Part shown: piece by piece, positions 24,497 through 33,579 of the stretch
Layout of the letters: every line of letters starts with the position of its first letter
Numbering within the stretch: the first letter of the stretch is position 1
NCBI RefSeq assembly: GCF_024055895.1
Contig: NZ_JAMXLE010000001.1
Location: 682,001 to 746,000 of the forward strand
Origin: Rhizobium sp. L1K21
Lineage (GTDB): Bacteria > Pseudomonadota > Alphaproteobacteria > Rhizobiales > Rhizobiaceae
Length of the DNA stretch: 64,000 nucleotides
Direction of reading: 5' to 3'
Made by a program: the position numbers and the translations under genes
The notes under the pieces: model-generated
What the model saw: the letters and a program-made list of their open reading frames with translations, nothing else
Database searches by the model: none
Told to the model about the DNA's origin: nothing

Positions 24497-25549
24497 ATGA
24501 CCGCCGCTATGGTGAACGCCGAACATATCCGTCAGTTCAAGCTCGATAATCCGAAGATGCGTGAGCGCGAAATTGCCAAGCATTTCGGCATATCCGAAGC
24601 TGAATATGTCGCCGCTTGGCTTGGACATGGTGCCACGCGGATCGCGACGGATTTCGAGCTGATCTTCCCGCGTCTGGAAGCTCTCGGGGAGGTGCTGGCT
24701 TTGACCCGCAACGAGAGTGCCGTTCATGAGAAAATCGGCGTTTATGACCGCTATATTCAGGGCAAGCATGCAGCCATGATGCTGGGCGAGTTGATCGACA
24801 TGCGCATGTTCCCCAAACATTGGGTTTTCGGTTTTGCTGTAGAGATGGCAGCCGGTGATGCCGTCAAGCGCAGTTTTCAGTTCTTCGATGCTGCGGGCGA
24901 TGCCGTTCACAAGATCCATCTTCGCCCGGCCAGCAATGTTGAGGCATGGCGTGCGCTGGCCGGTGAACTTGCGCTGGCAAATCAATCGAGTTCTCTTCAG
25001 ACATCAGCATCCGTGCTGGAGGTTTATGAAAACGACGCTGCCGTTCCGCACACCGAATTGCGCGAGCGCTGGGAGGCCATGACGGATACGCACCAGTTCG
25101 TGGGCATTCTCCGCAAGCTCAAGATCTCGCGTTTGGCGGCTCTATCGACCATCGGTGATGATTTCGCATGGCGGCTCGATCACGACGCTGTCGCGCTTCT
25201 GATGGAGCAGGTCGCCGAGATTGCCGTTCCGATCATGTGCTTTATCGGTAACCAGGGCTGCATTCAAATTCACTCCGGACCGATCAAGACGACCAAGGCC
25301 ATGGGGCCGTGGTTGAATGTGATGGACGAGACATTCCACATGCATTTGCGCAACGACCGGTTGGCTGAAATATGGGCGGTGCGCAAGCCAACGGACAAGG
25401 GGCATGTTACCTCCCTGGAAGCTTATGATGCGGATGGAAATCTCGTCATTCAGTTTTTCGGCAAGCGGATCGAAGGGCAGGACGAGCGGGTCGAGTGGCG
25501 TGCAATCGTCGAGAACCTTCCGCGCCTTGCCACGTCCAAGGCAGCGTGA
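24497..25549 (+). CDS. hmuS: Haemin-degrading/transfer factor HmuS
   Basis: A 350-residue cytoplasmic protein with the two tandem HemS/ChuX-like halves. The first half has REREIAKHFGISEAEYVAAW. FVGILRKLKISRLAALSTIG starts the second, and NQGCIQIHSGPIKTTKAMGP is the strongly conserved haem-site loop near residue 250. HmuS/HemS proteins accept haem from the HmuUV importer and either deliver it to an oxygenase or break it down. AGGAG precedes the ATG, and the stop lies four bases before hmuT. Confidence 0.92.
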   Translation: MTAAMVNAEHIRQFKLDNPKMREREIAKHFGISEAEYVAAWLGHGATRIATDFELIFPRLEALGEVLALTRNESAVHEKIGVYDRYIQGKHAAMMLGELIDMRMFPKHWVFGFAVEMAAGDAVKRSFQFFDAAGDAVHKIHLRPASNVEAWRALAGELALANQSSSLQTSASVLEVYENDAAVPHTELRERWEAMTDTHQFVGILRKLKISRLAALSTIGDDFAWRLDHDAVALLMEQVAEIAVPIMCFIGNQGCIQIHSGPIKTTKAMGPWLNVMDETFHMHLRNDRLAEIWAVRKPTDKGHVTSLEAYDADGNLVIQFFGKRIEGQDERVEWRAIVENLPRLATSKAA

Positions 25550-25553
25550 GGGC

Positions 25554-26432
25554 ATGATGATGAGGTTCACCAAACTCGCAATCACAATTGCAGCGTTTCT
25601 ATTGACCATGCCTGCCGCATTTGCGGAGGGAAACAAGGATGCCCAACGCATTGTTGCTGTTGGTGGCTCGGTTACCGAGATTGTCTATGCGCTCGGTGAA
25701 GAGGGGCGGCTGATTGGGCGTGATTCCACCAGCATCTATCCGCCGGAGGCGCTGAAGCTGCCGGATACCGGCTATATCCGTGCGCTCTCGCCGGAGGGCA
25801 TTCTGTCTCTCAATCCCGACCTCATCCTCAGCCTGGAGGGTGCCGGGCCGCCTGATGCCCTTGAAACGCTGAAATCTGCCGGTGTTCCTTTTGTCGAAAT
25901 ACCCGAGGGCTTTGATCGGGATGCGATCGTGCGGAAAATCGAGGCTGTGGGGACCGCGCTTGGTGTTGAAGCCAAGGCAGAATCCCTTGCCGCGAAGGTG
26001 AAGACTGATCTCGACCGTGCGATGGAAGCCGCTTCTGCAGAAGGCGCCAAAACACGGGTCCTGTTTATCCTCTCGCTTCAGAACGGCCGGATCATGGCCG
26101 CCGGTCGCGACACGCATGCTGACGGGATTATCAAGCTCGCGGGCGGCGAGAACGTGATGGCCTCGCTTTCCGGCTATAAGCCGGTAAGCAATGAAGCCGT
26201 GATTGAAGCCGCCCCCGACGTGATCCTGATGATGAATGGCAGGGGCGATCATTCGCTTCCCGACGAGGCGATCCTTGCCAATGCCGCCGTGTCCGAAACG
26301 CCAGCCGGCAAGGCGGGCCGACTCATTCGCATGGATGGCATGTATCTTCTGGGATTCGGACCCCGCACGGCCGATGCGATTGCAACGCTGCACGAGAAAT
26401 TTGCGATGCAATCAACCGAGGCCAATCCATGA
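25554..26432 (+). CDS. hmuT: Periplasmic haem-binding protein HmuT
   Basis: A 292-residue protein with a signal peptide (LAITIAAFLLTMPAAFAE). The mature part has the class III fold of haem/siderophore binding proteins (RIVAVGGSVTEIVYALGEEG, then LSLNPDLILSLEGAGP and VMASLSGYKPVSNEAVIEA). The Tyr in LSGYKPVS is the expected haem ligand of HmuT/PhuT proteins. Three consecutive ATGs stand at the start, so the exact first codon is uncertain. It hands haem from BhuA to HmuUV; its stop overlaps hmuU by four bases. Confidence 0.9.
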   Translation: MMMRFTKLAITIAAFLLTMPAAFAEGNKDAQRIVAVGGSVTEIVYALGEEGRLIGRDSTSIYPPEALKLPDTGYIRALSPEGILSLNPDLILSLEGAGPPDALETLKSAGVPFVEIPEGFDRDAIVRKIEAVGTALGVEAKAESLAAKVKTDLDRAMEAASAEGAKTRVLFILSLQNGRIMAAGRDTHADGIIKLAGGENVMASLSGYKPVSNEAVIEAAPDVILMMNGRGDHSLPDEAILANAAVSETPAGKAGRLIRMDGMYLLGFGPRTADAIATLHEKFAMQSTEANP

Positions 26433-27520
26433 GCGGTGTGGTCGAGACCGGAGAAGGCTCAATGCTCGGCGGGTTTATATCGCGCGAGGCAGTCGCTGTT
26501 CTCACGCTCTGCGGCCTCGGCGTTCTGCTTGTCATCGGCATGGGCATGTCGCTGACGGCGGGCGCGTCGAGCGCCTCAGTCGGCAATGTCATTCGCTATT
26601 GGCTGGGCCTGTCGGGAAGTGATGCGGTTGCGCCGCGGGAAATCCTCATCATCCAGCAAATTCGTCTGCCGCGCGTCGTCATGGGCGCGCTGGTGGGAGC
26701 ATGCCTTGCCGTTTCAGGCGCTGTCATGCAGGGCATATTCCGCAATCCGCTTGCTGATCCTGGGTTGGCCGGGGTCTCAGCCGGCTCGGGTCTCGGTGCT
26801 GCCACCATCATCGTCCTGGGCGGGGCGATTGCGCTGCCGCAGATTGTGACGGCTAATTTCCTGGCGCTGCCGCTCGCGGCCTTTATTGGCGGTCTTTTGA
26901 CGACCGGGCTTCTTTATCAACTGGCGACACGAAAGGGTCGTACCTCAATTGCCACCATGCTGTTGGCGGGCATTGCTTTGGGTGCGCTTGCGCAGTCTGC
27001 CACCGGCATACTCTTCTTCATGGCCGATGACCGGCAGCTGCGCGATCTGAATTTCTGGCTGCTCGGTTCGCTGGGCGGTGCCAATTGGCTGAAGATTGCA
27101 ACACTGGCTGGCGTGCTGGCCGTCTCGATGACCGTGCTGCCGTTCATGGCTGCCGGGCTCAACGCGCTTGCGCTTGGTGAGGCGGCTGCCGGGCATATGG
27201 GCGTTCCGGTCGAGCGCATGAAGGCGACGGCGGTCGTCATCGTTGCAGCAATGACTGGTACGGCAGTGGCGGTGAGTGGCGGTATCGGTTTTGTCGGGAT
27301 CGTCGTGCCGCATATTCTCAGGCTTTCCATCGGACCGGATCATCGGTTCCTGCTGCCGGGCGCAGCGCTTCTCGGCGCCATTCTGCTGGTGCTCGCCGAT
27401 GCCGTGGCGCGGACGCTGCTCGCGCCCGCCGAATTGCCGATTGGCATCATCACGGCACTTGGCGGTGCGCCCTTCTTCTTGTGGATCCTGTTGCGGCGGC
27501 GCAGCGTTCTCGACTTTTGA
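26429..27520 (+). CDS. hmuU: Haem ABC transporter permease HmuU
   Basis: A 363-residue membrane protein of the FecCD/BtuC family with about ten hydrophobic segments. Motifs include RLPRVVMGALVGACLAVSGA, MQGIFRNPLADPGLAGVSAG and, in the coupling region, GGIGFVGIVVPHILR. It forms the inner-membrane haem channel with the HmuV ATPase. A second ATG 33 bases in is an alternative start. The start overlaps hmuT and is followed after 11 bases by hmuV. Confidence 0.93.
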   Translation: MSGVVETGEGSMLGGFISREAVAVLTLCGLGVLLVIGMGMSLTAGASSASVGNVIRYWLGLSGSDAVAPREILIIQQIRLPRVVMGALVGACLAVSGAVMQGIFRNPLADPGLAGVSAGSGLGAATIIVLGGAIALPQIVTANFLALPLAAFIGGLLTTGLLYQLATRKGRTSIATMLLAGIALGALAQSATGILFFMADDRQLRDLNFWLLGSLGGANWLKIATLAGVLAVSMTVLPFMAAGLNALALGEAAAGHMGVPVERMKATAVVIVAAMTGTAVAVSGGIGFVGIVVPHILRLSIGPDHRFLLPGAALLGAILLVLADAVARTLLAPAELPIGIITALGGAPFFLWILLRRRSVLDF

Positions 27521-27531
27521 AAGGAAGATCG

Positions 27532-28353
27532 ATGCATATGATAACGGCAAAGGGTCTGAACGTCCGGCATGGCCAGAAAGCCATTCTTCATGGCGTGGAT
27601 TTTCAGGCCAGAAGCGGGGAGATCACCGTGGTCGCCGGGCCGAACGGTTCCGGAAAATCGACGCTCGTTCGTGCCATCTCCGGTGAACTTGCGTTTGAAG
27701 GAAGCGTGACGATCAACGGGGTGGATGCATCCGCAATGAAAGCCTGGGAAATGGCAGCGGTCCGTGCGGTGCTCCCGCAGGAAACGCTCGTTACCTTTCC
27801 CTTTACGGCAGGCGAGGTTGTTCGTCTCGGTTTAACCACGGGTATCTTCTCCAACAGAGCCGTACGTAATCAGATGGTGGAAGCCGCGCTGGAACGGGTC
27901 GGGCTGGCAGGTTTTTCCCGCCGTATCGTGCACGAGCTTTCGGGCGGCGAACGCCAGCGGGTCCAGCTTGCGCGCGTGCTGTGCCAGATATGGGAGCCGG
28001 TTGGTGAAGAGGGACCGCGCTGGCTGATCATGGATGAGCCGGTTTCCAGTCTTGATGTTCGCCATCAGCTCGCGGTCATGGAGCTTGCGCGCGACTATGC
28101 GGCGGGCGGTGGTGGTGTCATCGCGGTCATGCACGATCTCAATTTGAGCGCGCTATATGCCGACCACATTGCGTTCATGAAGGACGGCCGCTTCGTCGCA
28201 GAAGGCACCCCTGCCGAGGTGGTGACTGCTGAGGTGCTTGAAGCGGTGTTCGATTGTGCCCTGAAACCGGGATTGCCGCCACGGGACGGAATTTTCGTGC
28301 TGCCGCAGTCTGCTGCGTCGCAGCCGACGAACTTGAGCCTGGCGGCCGAGTGA
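27532..28353 (+). CDS. hmuV: Haem ABC transporter ATPase HmuV
   Basis: A 273-residue ATPase with Walker A GPNGSGKST, signature ELSGGERQRVQLARVL, Walker B WLIMDEPVSSLD and H-loop in VIAVMHDLNLSA. The loop WEPVGEEGPRWL before Walker B is typical of HmuV. AAGGAAG precedes the ATG at 27532. It powers HmuU. Confidence 0.93.
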   Translation: MHMITAKGLNVRHGQKAILHGVDFQARSGEITVVAGPNGSGKSTLVRAISGELAFEGSVTINGVDASAMKAWEMAAVRAVLPQETLVTFPFTAGEVVRLGLTTGIFSNRAVRNQMVEAALERVGLAGFSRRIVHELSGGERQRVQLARVLCQIWEPVGEEGPRWLIMDEPVSSLDVRHQLAVMELARDYAAGGGGVIAVMHDLNLSALYADHIAFMKDGRFVAEGTPAEVVTAEVLEAVFDCALKPGLPPRDGIFVLPQSAASQPTNLSLAAE

Positions 28354-28367
28354 CAAAGGAGAAAGCC

Positions 28368-28793
28368 ATGTCATTTTCAAGATTTATCATCGCTAGCCTT
28401 GCTGCAGCCGTGTTTGGCGCCGGTGCTGCCGCGGCAGAAGACAAGCCTTCCATTCGCCTGGAGCTGAACAATCTGGAGGATCTGTCTGCCGGTTGTCGGT
28501 TTACCTTCGTCTCTGCAAACAGCGCCGGACACGATATCGAGAAGGCTGCCTTCGAGGTTGCATTCTTCAATGCCGACGGTCTTGTGGACAAGCTTACGAC
28601 ACTCAATTTCGGGCAATTGCAGGACGGTCGCACGGTGGTGCGTCAGTTTGAAATTCCTGGCAGTAAGTGTGACGGCTATTCGCGCGTTCTCATCAACGCA
28701 GTCAAATCCTGCGACGGGTTTCCCGGTGGCGTTGACGCATGTGAAGCCGCACTTGCGACGGCCAACAAGAGCAAAATCGAATTTGGAGCATAG
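28368..28793 (+). CDS. Small secreted protein of the haem cluster, function unknown
   Basis: A 141-residue protein with a signal peptide (residues 1-22, ending GAAAAE). The mature part is a predicted beta-sandwich of about 119 residues with four Cys (in SAGCRF, GSKCDG, KSCDGF and VDACEA), likely two disulfides. I do not recognise a named domain. Its fixed place between hmuV and exbB, 14 bases after one and two before the other, suggests a periplasmic accessory to haem uptake or to the energising complex. AAAGGAG precedes the ATG. Confidence 0.7.
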   Translation: MSFSRFIIASLAAAVFGAGAAAAEDKPSIRLELNNLEDLSAGCRFTFVSANSAGHDIEKAAFEVAFFNADGLVDKLTTLNFGQLQDGRTVVRQFEIPGSKCDGYSRVLINAVKSCDGFPGGVDACEAALATANKSKIEFGA

Positions 28794-28795
28794 TC

Positions 28796-29485
28796 ATGCA
28801 AGCTGCGTTTGATACGATCAAGTCTTTCCTGGCATTGGGCGGCCCAGTGGTGGCCATTCTTTTGGCTGTTTCCGTTTTGGCGCTGGCTCTGGTGATCTTA
28901 AAACTCTGGCAGTTTATCACTTGCTCGACCGGCAATGGGCGGGTTGCCCAACGCTTTGTCGCGCGTCTGAAAGCGGACCGGGTTCCAGCTGACCTTATGG
29001 CGTATCAGAAACAGAAGAGTGCGGCTTGCGGTGCAGTGGCGCTTGCCTATTCGCTGAAGGCGCGGGGCGACATGGACAAGGCCGCGATCGAGGAAGAGGT
29101 CGGCCAATATGCAGCAACCCGGCTTCACGAGCTTCAGAGCGGTTTTCGTCTCCTGGATGCGATTGCACAACTGGCCCCTCTGCTTGGCCTTTTCGGGACG
29201 GTGCTCGGCATGATCGATGCGTTCCAGCAGCTTCAGGGCGCGGGGTCCAATGTCGATCCTTCGCTTCTTGCCGGCGGCATCTGGGTGGCGCTTCTGACCA
29301 CGGCGGCCGGTCTTGCCGTTGCCATGCCGGTTTCGTTGATCCTGACCCTTCTCGAAACGCGTATCGAGAACGAACGCATGATCATTGAAACGCAGGTCGG
29401 CGCGTTGCTCTCGCCACGGGCGGAGCGCGGTGCGGTTGAAGCTTCAACCGCGCACGGGCGTGTGCGAGCCGCCTATGCTGGTTAA
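28796..29485 (+). CDS. exbB: ExbB proton channel of the haem TonB system
   Basis: A 229-residue protein with the MotA/TolQ/ExbB layout: an N-terminal membrane helix (PVVAILLAVSVLALALVILK), a large cytoplasmic loop, then two helices including AQLAPLLGLFGTVLGMIDAF and LLTTAAGLAVAMPVSLILTL. These helices carry the conserved channel residues. It forms the proton-driven motor with ExbD and TonB. The stop overlaps the first exbD by 11 bases. Confidence 0.92.
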   Translation: MQAAFDTIKSFLALGGPVVAILLAVSVLALALVILKLWQFITCSTGNGRVAQRFVARLKADRVPADLMAYQKQKSAACGAVALAYSLKARGDMDKAAIEEEVGQYAATRLHELQSGFRLLDAIAQLAPLLGLFGTVLGMIDAFQQLQGAGSNVDPSLLAGGIWVALLTTAAGLAVAMPVSLILTLLETRIENERMIIETQVGALLSPRAERGAVEASTAHGRVRAAYAG

Positions 29486-29855
29486 AGCGCCTCGACATCA
29501 GCGGCGGCGGCTTTCGATGACATCGCTGATTGATGTGGTCTTTTTGCTGCTGCTCTTTTTCATGCTGACCTCCACCTTCTCCCGTTTTGCGCAAACAGAG
29601 ATTACACCTCCGGTTCAGCGTGGCGGTACCGCCTCTCAAAGCCCGGCCGTCTTGGCCAAGCCCTTGAGTGATGGCTGGCTGATCAACGGTGTGGCGGTCA
29701 GCAACGAGGCTTTGACGGAGACGATGAAGACCTACAAGGACAAGGGTGCCGAGCGCGTGCTGCTCGGTGTCGATAGCGCACTGGACTCCCAGCGGCTGGT
29801 CGAAGCGCTGGAAAGCCTCCGTGTGATGGGTCTGAAGGTGAGCATTTCGAGGTAA
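29475..29855 (+). CDS. exbD: First ExbD of the haem TonB system
   Basis: A 126-residue protein with one membrane helix near the N-terminus containing the essential Asp (MTSLIDVVFLLLLFFML), followed by a periplasmic domain with VLLGVDSALDSQRLVEAL. This is the usual ExbD plan. Its ATG lies 11 bases inside exbB. A second, different exbD follows directly. Confidence 0.9.
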   Translation: MLVKAPRHQRRRLSMTSLIDVVFLLLLFFMLTSTFSRFAQTEITPPVQRGGTASQSPAVLAKPLSDGWLINGVAVSNEALTETMKTYKDKGAERVLLGVDSALDSQRLVEALESLRVMGLKVSISR

Positions 29856-29859
29856 TGTA

Positions 29860-30267
29860 ATGTTGCGCATGGAGCGACCGTCTAAGCCACGGCAAATGGA
29901 AAATACGATCACGCTGATCAATATCGTTTTCCTGATGCTGATCTTCTTTTTGATTGCCGGCACAATTGCACCAACTGCGGCCCCCGAGGTCGAGGCGATC
30001 AAGACCAGTGAAGCCGAAGAGGCACAGCAGGAGAAGATGTTGGGCATTCGCGTTGATGGCACGATGATCTACGAGGGGCGGGAAACCACTGCCGAGGCCT
30101 ATCTTGCGGCGCTGAACGCCGAGGCTACGGACGCAGGGGAAGAGCCGGTCATTCGCCTGTTGCCCGACCGGGCGCTTCCTGCAACCGAGCTTCTGGACAT
30201 TGTTTCCACACTGCATGAAGCGGGCGGCGGCAAGATCGTCGTCTTCAGCGAACGAGCGCAACCATGA
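29860..30267 (+). CDS. exbD: Second ExbD-like protein
   Basis: A 135-residue protein with the ExbD plan, but in the membrane helix ENTITLINIVFLMLIFFLI the position of the essential Asp is held by Asn (LINIVF against LIDVVF in the first copy). Loss of the protonatable Asp predicts that this copy is not a proton carrier on its own. It may act as a structural partner in a heteromeric ExbD dimer. The periplasmic domain (VIRLLPDRALPATELLDIV) is intact. It lies four bases after the first exbD and overlaps tonB. Confidence 0.85.
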   Translation: MLRMERPSKPRQMENTITLINIVFLMLIFFLIAGTIAPTAAPEVEAIKTSEAEEAQQEKMLGIRVDGTMIYEGRETTAEAYLAALNAEATDAGEEPVIRLLPDRALPATELLDIVSTLHEAGGGKIVVFSERAQP

Positions 30268-31151
30268 AGCTTGGCGCAAAACACTGGCTTGCCGCCTTGG
30301 TCTTGTCGGTTGGTCTGCATTTTTCCGTTCCGTACGTGATGCAGGGCGACAAGGATGCCATGTTGATCGAGGGTGCTACCGGCGGTGGTGAGATCATTCT
30401 TCTGGGACAGAGCGAGTTCGATGCCGTTGCAGCCGGTGCCGAAACCGAGGTTCAGGAGGCTTCGGAAACATCCGAAATCGAGCCGGTGCCGACTGAGGCC
30501 GTGCAGGCTGAGGAGAGCGAGGAACTGACACCGCAAGAAACCGAGGCCGAACAGGTTGCCGATACGCAGGCGATAGAGCCTGCCAATAGCCAGGCGTATG
30601 CACCAAGTGAGACGAACCCGGTGATCGAACCATCGCAGACGGCGGCGCTTTCCGAGCCGCTGGAGGCGGTTGAGGAAATGCAGCCTGTCATCAACCCGCC
30701 GACGCCGCAACCGAGACCGGAGCCTCCGAAACCGGCTCAGCCGAAAAAGACCGTTGTACAGAAAGCAAAGCCCAAGGCCGGCGCCGGAGGCACGGCCAAT
30801 GCCAATGCACGGCGGGCCGAGTCTCAAGGCAATCAGAAACGTTCCAACAGTTCCGCTGGCAATGCCGCTGTTTCCAACTATCCAGGCACGGTGGCGCGCC
30901 GGCTGCGTCGCGCGTTGCGCTACCCGAAAAGTGCTGCACGGCAGGCGAAAGGCGGGCAGGCCCAGGTGGGCTTTACCGTTACGGCAAGCGGGCAGGCCGT
31001 GTCCATTCGCATCGTTGCTAGCTCGGGATCACCGGTTCTCGACCAGGCCGCACTTGATGCCGTGCGCCGCGCCTCGCCGTTTCCCGCCATTCCCCCGGAG
31101 GCGGGGCGAAGCCAGTGGCCGTTCGTCGTGCCGATGATCTTCGCGCGCTGA
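30264..31151 (+). CDS. tonB: TonB energy transducer
   Basis: A 295-residue protein with an N-terminal membrane anchor (KHWLAALVLSVGLHFSVPYV). A long acidic spacer follows, and then a Pro-rich part with EPPKPAQPKKTV. The C-terminal TonB domain has YPGTVARRLRRALRYPKSA and GQAQVGFTVTASGQ. It couples the ExbBD motor to BhuA through the receptor's TonB box. The acidic rather than Glu-Pro/Lys-Pro-only spacer is common in rhizobial TonBs. It ends the haem operon; no clear terminator was seen after it. Confidence 0.92.
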   Translation: MKLGAKHWLAALVLSVGLHFSVPYVMQGDKDAMLIEGATGGGEIILLGQSEFDAVAAGAETEVQEASETSEIEPVPTEAVQAEESEELTPQETEAEQVADTQAIEPANSQAYAPSETNPVIEPSQTAALSEPLEAVEEMQPVINPPTPQPRPEPPKPAQPKKTVVQKAKPKAGAGGTANANARRAESQGNQKRSNSSAGNAAVSNYPGTVARRLRRALRYPKSAARQAKGGQAQVGFTVTASGQAVSIRIVASSGSPVLDQAALDAVRRASPFPAIPPEAGRSQWPFVVPMIFAR

Positions 31152-31309
31152 TCGACAACGATTGTACGTCCCCATCATAGTCCTACGGGCGTGACCTCCA
31201 AAAAGACTGGAGACTCTCAATCCTTCGAGGTGGGGGCGTGCAACGCTTGAAAAAATTGTGTTACCTGTGCAAACGGGAGAACAACAAGCGGCGTGCGGCG
31301 GAGGAGACT

Positions 31310-32467
31310 ATGGACGCATTTACCTTCAATACATCCAAATCCATTCAGTTCGGTGTTGGTGCGCTCGGCAGGATCGGGGAACTTGTCCGGCAGCAGATCG
31401 GTGATTGCGTGATGCTGGTCACCGATCCGGGCATGATGGCAACGGGCATTGTGGAGAAGGCGTTGCAGCCGCTGCAGGATGCCGGGGTGACGGTGGAACT
31501 CTTCGCCGACGTGGAAGCAGACCCGCCCGAGCGGGTGGTGTTGAAGGCCACGGAGCACGCCATTTCTGTGGGGGTCAGCGGCGTGATCGGGCTTGGCGGC
31601 GGTTCCTCGCTGGATGTGGCCAAGCTGGTGGCGCTTCTCGCGCGTGGCGAAGAACAGTTGATGGATATTTATGGCGTCGGCAATGCCAAGGGTCCGCGGC
31701 TGCCGCTCATTCTGGTTCCGACAACAGCCGGAACCGGTTCGGAAGTTACGCCGATTTCCATTGTCACGACGGGCAAGAACGAGAAGATGGGTGTGGTCTC
31801 GCCGGTTCTTCTTCCGGATATCGCGCTACTCGACCCGGAACTGACCTATGGTTTGCCGCCCCATATTACGGCGGCCACCGGAATTGATGCCATGGTGCAT
31901 GCAATCGAGGCTTATGCGTCTGCCAGCCCGAACAACAATCCGGTGTCCCGCATGCTCGCGGTTCAGGCGCTCACGCTGATGGGGCGGTCCATCCTGAAAG
32001 CGGTCCATGAGGGCAAGAATGTCGAGGCGCGCTCGGATATGCTGTTGGGTTCCATGCTTGCGGGGCAGGCTTTTGCCAATTCACCCGTTGCTGCCGTTCA
32101 TGCCCTGGCCTATCCGCTGGGCGGTCATTTCCACATCCCGCACGGGCTTTCCAATGCGCTGGTGCTACCGCATGTGCTGCGCTTCAATGCCGTCACAGCT
32201 CCGCAACCCTATGCAGAACTGGCACCTTACGTTTTCCCTAATCTGGCTGACATGGAAGGGCAGGAGCGGGCAGCAGCGTTTTGCGACCGGCTGGCTGATC
32301 TGTCGCTTGCCTGCGGGCTGCAGCCGAATTTGCGCGCGATGAATATCCCGGAAGATTTTCTTCCCAGGCTTGCCTCTGATGCGATGAACCAGACGCGGCT
32401 GCTTGTGAACAATCCGCGTCCGGTCTCGGAGGCTGATGCGTTGGCGATCTACCGCGCGGCCTTCTGA
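31310..32467 (+). CDS. Iron-containing alcohol dehydrogenase
   Basis: A 385-residue protein of the type III (Fe-ADH) family. It has the dinucleotide loop GLGGGSSLDVAKL, the phosphate/substrate loop TTAGTGSEVTPISI, and metal ligands in ATGIDAMVHAIEAY and in LGGHFHIPHGLSNAL. Such enzymes reduce or oxidise short alcohols or aldehydes with NAD(P). The substrate is not readable from sequence. GGAGGAG precedes the ATG at 31310. It stands alone; its stop overlaps by 19 bases the stop of the converging DUF2177 gene. Confidence 0.88.
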   Translation: MDAFTFNTSKSIQFGVGALGRIGELVRQQIGDCVMLVTDPGMMATGIVEKALQPLQDAGVTVELFADVEADPPERVVLKATEHAISVGVSGVIGLGGGSSLDVAKLVALLARGEEQLMDIYGVGNAKGPRLPLILVPTTAGTGSEVTPISIVTTGKNEKMGVVSPVLLPDIALLDPELTYGLPPHITAATGIDAMVHAIEAYASASPNNNPVSRMLAVQALTLMGRSILKAVHEGKNVEARSDMLLGSMLAGQAFANSPVAAVHALAYPLGGHFHIPHGLSNALVLPHVLRFNAVTAPQPYAELAPYVFPNLADMEGQERAAAFCDRLADLSLACGLQPNLRAMNIPEDFLPRLASDAMNQTRLLVNNPRPVSEADALAIYRAAF

Positions 32468-32874
32468 CTGCGTTTTGGCTCAAACATGGCAAACCAGTAG
32501 CCGGCAGCGGCGGCGGTGGCGGTGATTGCAGCGCCCCAGATCATATCGACAACCGTGACAATCAACGGCCAGTCAGACATGGTCGCCATGTTCGTGAGGT
32601 CATAGGTGCCATAGGCAACAAGGCCCATGAGCGCGCCGGAAAAGGCCGCACTGGCCATGGTTCCGCGAATGATCGCCGGAGCGACGGCAAAGTAGAGAAT
32701 GCCGCCGAGATAGAGGACGTAGAACACGGCCGCGGCCACGAGGTTCGGTTCCTCAGCGAGATGGCTGCCGATATGCGTGCGATAAAAGCCAATCGATATC
32801 TGAGAAAGCCAGATGAAGTCGATGACGAGAAACACCAGCGACAATCCAATTGCGGCTTTGACATAAGCTTTCAT
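32449..32874 (-). CDS. DUF2177 small membrane protein
   Basis: A 141-residue protein with four hydrophobic segments (LSLVFLVIDFIWL, AAAVFYVLYLGGILYFAV, AFSGALMGLVAYGTYDL and VVDMIWGAAITATAAAAG). The LVAYGTYDLTNMATMSDWP motif is the DUF2177 hallmark. Function is unknown. DUF2177 genes often lie beside RpoE-ChrR and cyclopropane synthase genes in alphaproteobacteria, which is the case here: it follows chrR by 33 bases on the same strand. It probably belongs to the regulon. Confidence 0.85.
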   Translation of the reverse strand: MKAYVKAAIGLSLVFLVIDFIWLSQISIGFYRTHIGSHLAEEPNLVAAAVFYVLYLGGILYFAVAPAIIRGTMASAAFSGALMGLVAYGTYDLTNMATMSDWPLIVTVVDMIWGAAITATAAAAGYWFAMFEPKRSQKAAR

Positions 32875-32907
32875 AATTGCCTCTTTTTGTCTTTGAGGCT
32901 GGGCAAA

Positions 32908-33579
32908 TCATATGCCCAGCAGCGGCTGAATGATGCGTACGATGCGGCTCTTGAACTTCAAGGGCGCGTCCGTAACGGCAAGGCAGATGCAATCCTCGCC
33001 CGGATCGGCCACCGGCTGATGTTCGATGTCATCATCGGTTTCCTCGAAGTCGCCCGGACCGAAGCGTCCGTTTGCGTCGCTGAACGAACCGCTCAGCACC
33101 AGCGTCAGCTCCCGCCCGCCATGGCCGTGTTCGGGCACAGGCTTGCCTGCGGGGATACGCAACAGGCGTACCGATGTCGATTTGTCGCCGAGCTTGACCG
33201 GGAAATGATAGGCACCCAGCCCCAGCGAACGCCATTTGATCTCATCCGGGTTTCCGCCAAGATAGGAATAGAGCGGCTCGGGAACAGTACGTTCCTTCCT
33301 GGGCTCATACCTGATCGGTTTCTCGCCCGATGTTTCCTGATCAACGGTGTCAATGCGCTCGGAAAGCAGGGACCAGGACATCTCGTCGGTTTCCGTGGTC
33401 GGTGGCGGTTCGATGCCTTCCATCAGTTGCGCACCGGTCGCTTCCATTGCAGCAAGCCGCGCCCGGCAATGGGGACACATGGCCAGATGGGTTGCCACAG
33501 CAACGCTCCAGCCTTCGCTCAGCGCGCCGGTTGCATATTCCAAAAGCAGTTCGTCGCCGATATGGTGGGAGATGTTCAT
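32908..33579 (-). CDS. chrR: ChrR-type zinc anti-sigma factor
   Basis: A 223-residue protein with an N-terminal anti-sigma domain carrying a zinc site (His at 5-6 and 31, with Cys in HLAMCPHCRA). A C-terminal cupin domain follows with EHGHGGRELTLVLSGSF and DIEHQP, the metal-binding His and Glu of ChrR. In Rhodobacter sphaeroides ChrR holds RpoE inactive until singlet oxygen causes release. The start overlaps the sigma gene stop by four bases. Confidence 0.9.
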   Translation of the reverse strand: MNISHHIGDELLLEYATGALSEGWSVAVATHLAMCPHCRARLAAMEATGAQLMEGIEPPPTTETDEMSWSLLSERIDTVDQETSGEKPIRYEPRKERTVPEPLYSYLGGNPDEIKWRSLGLGAYHFPVKLGDKSTSVRLLRIPAGKPVPEHGHGGRELTLVLSGSFSDANGRFGPGDFEETDDDIEHQPVADPGEDCICLAVTDAPLKFKSRIVRIIQPLLGI

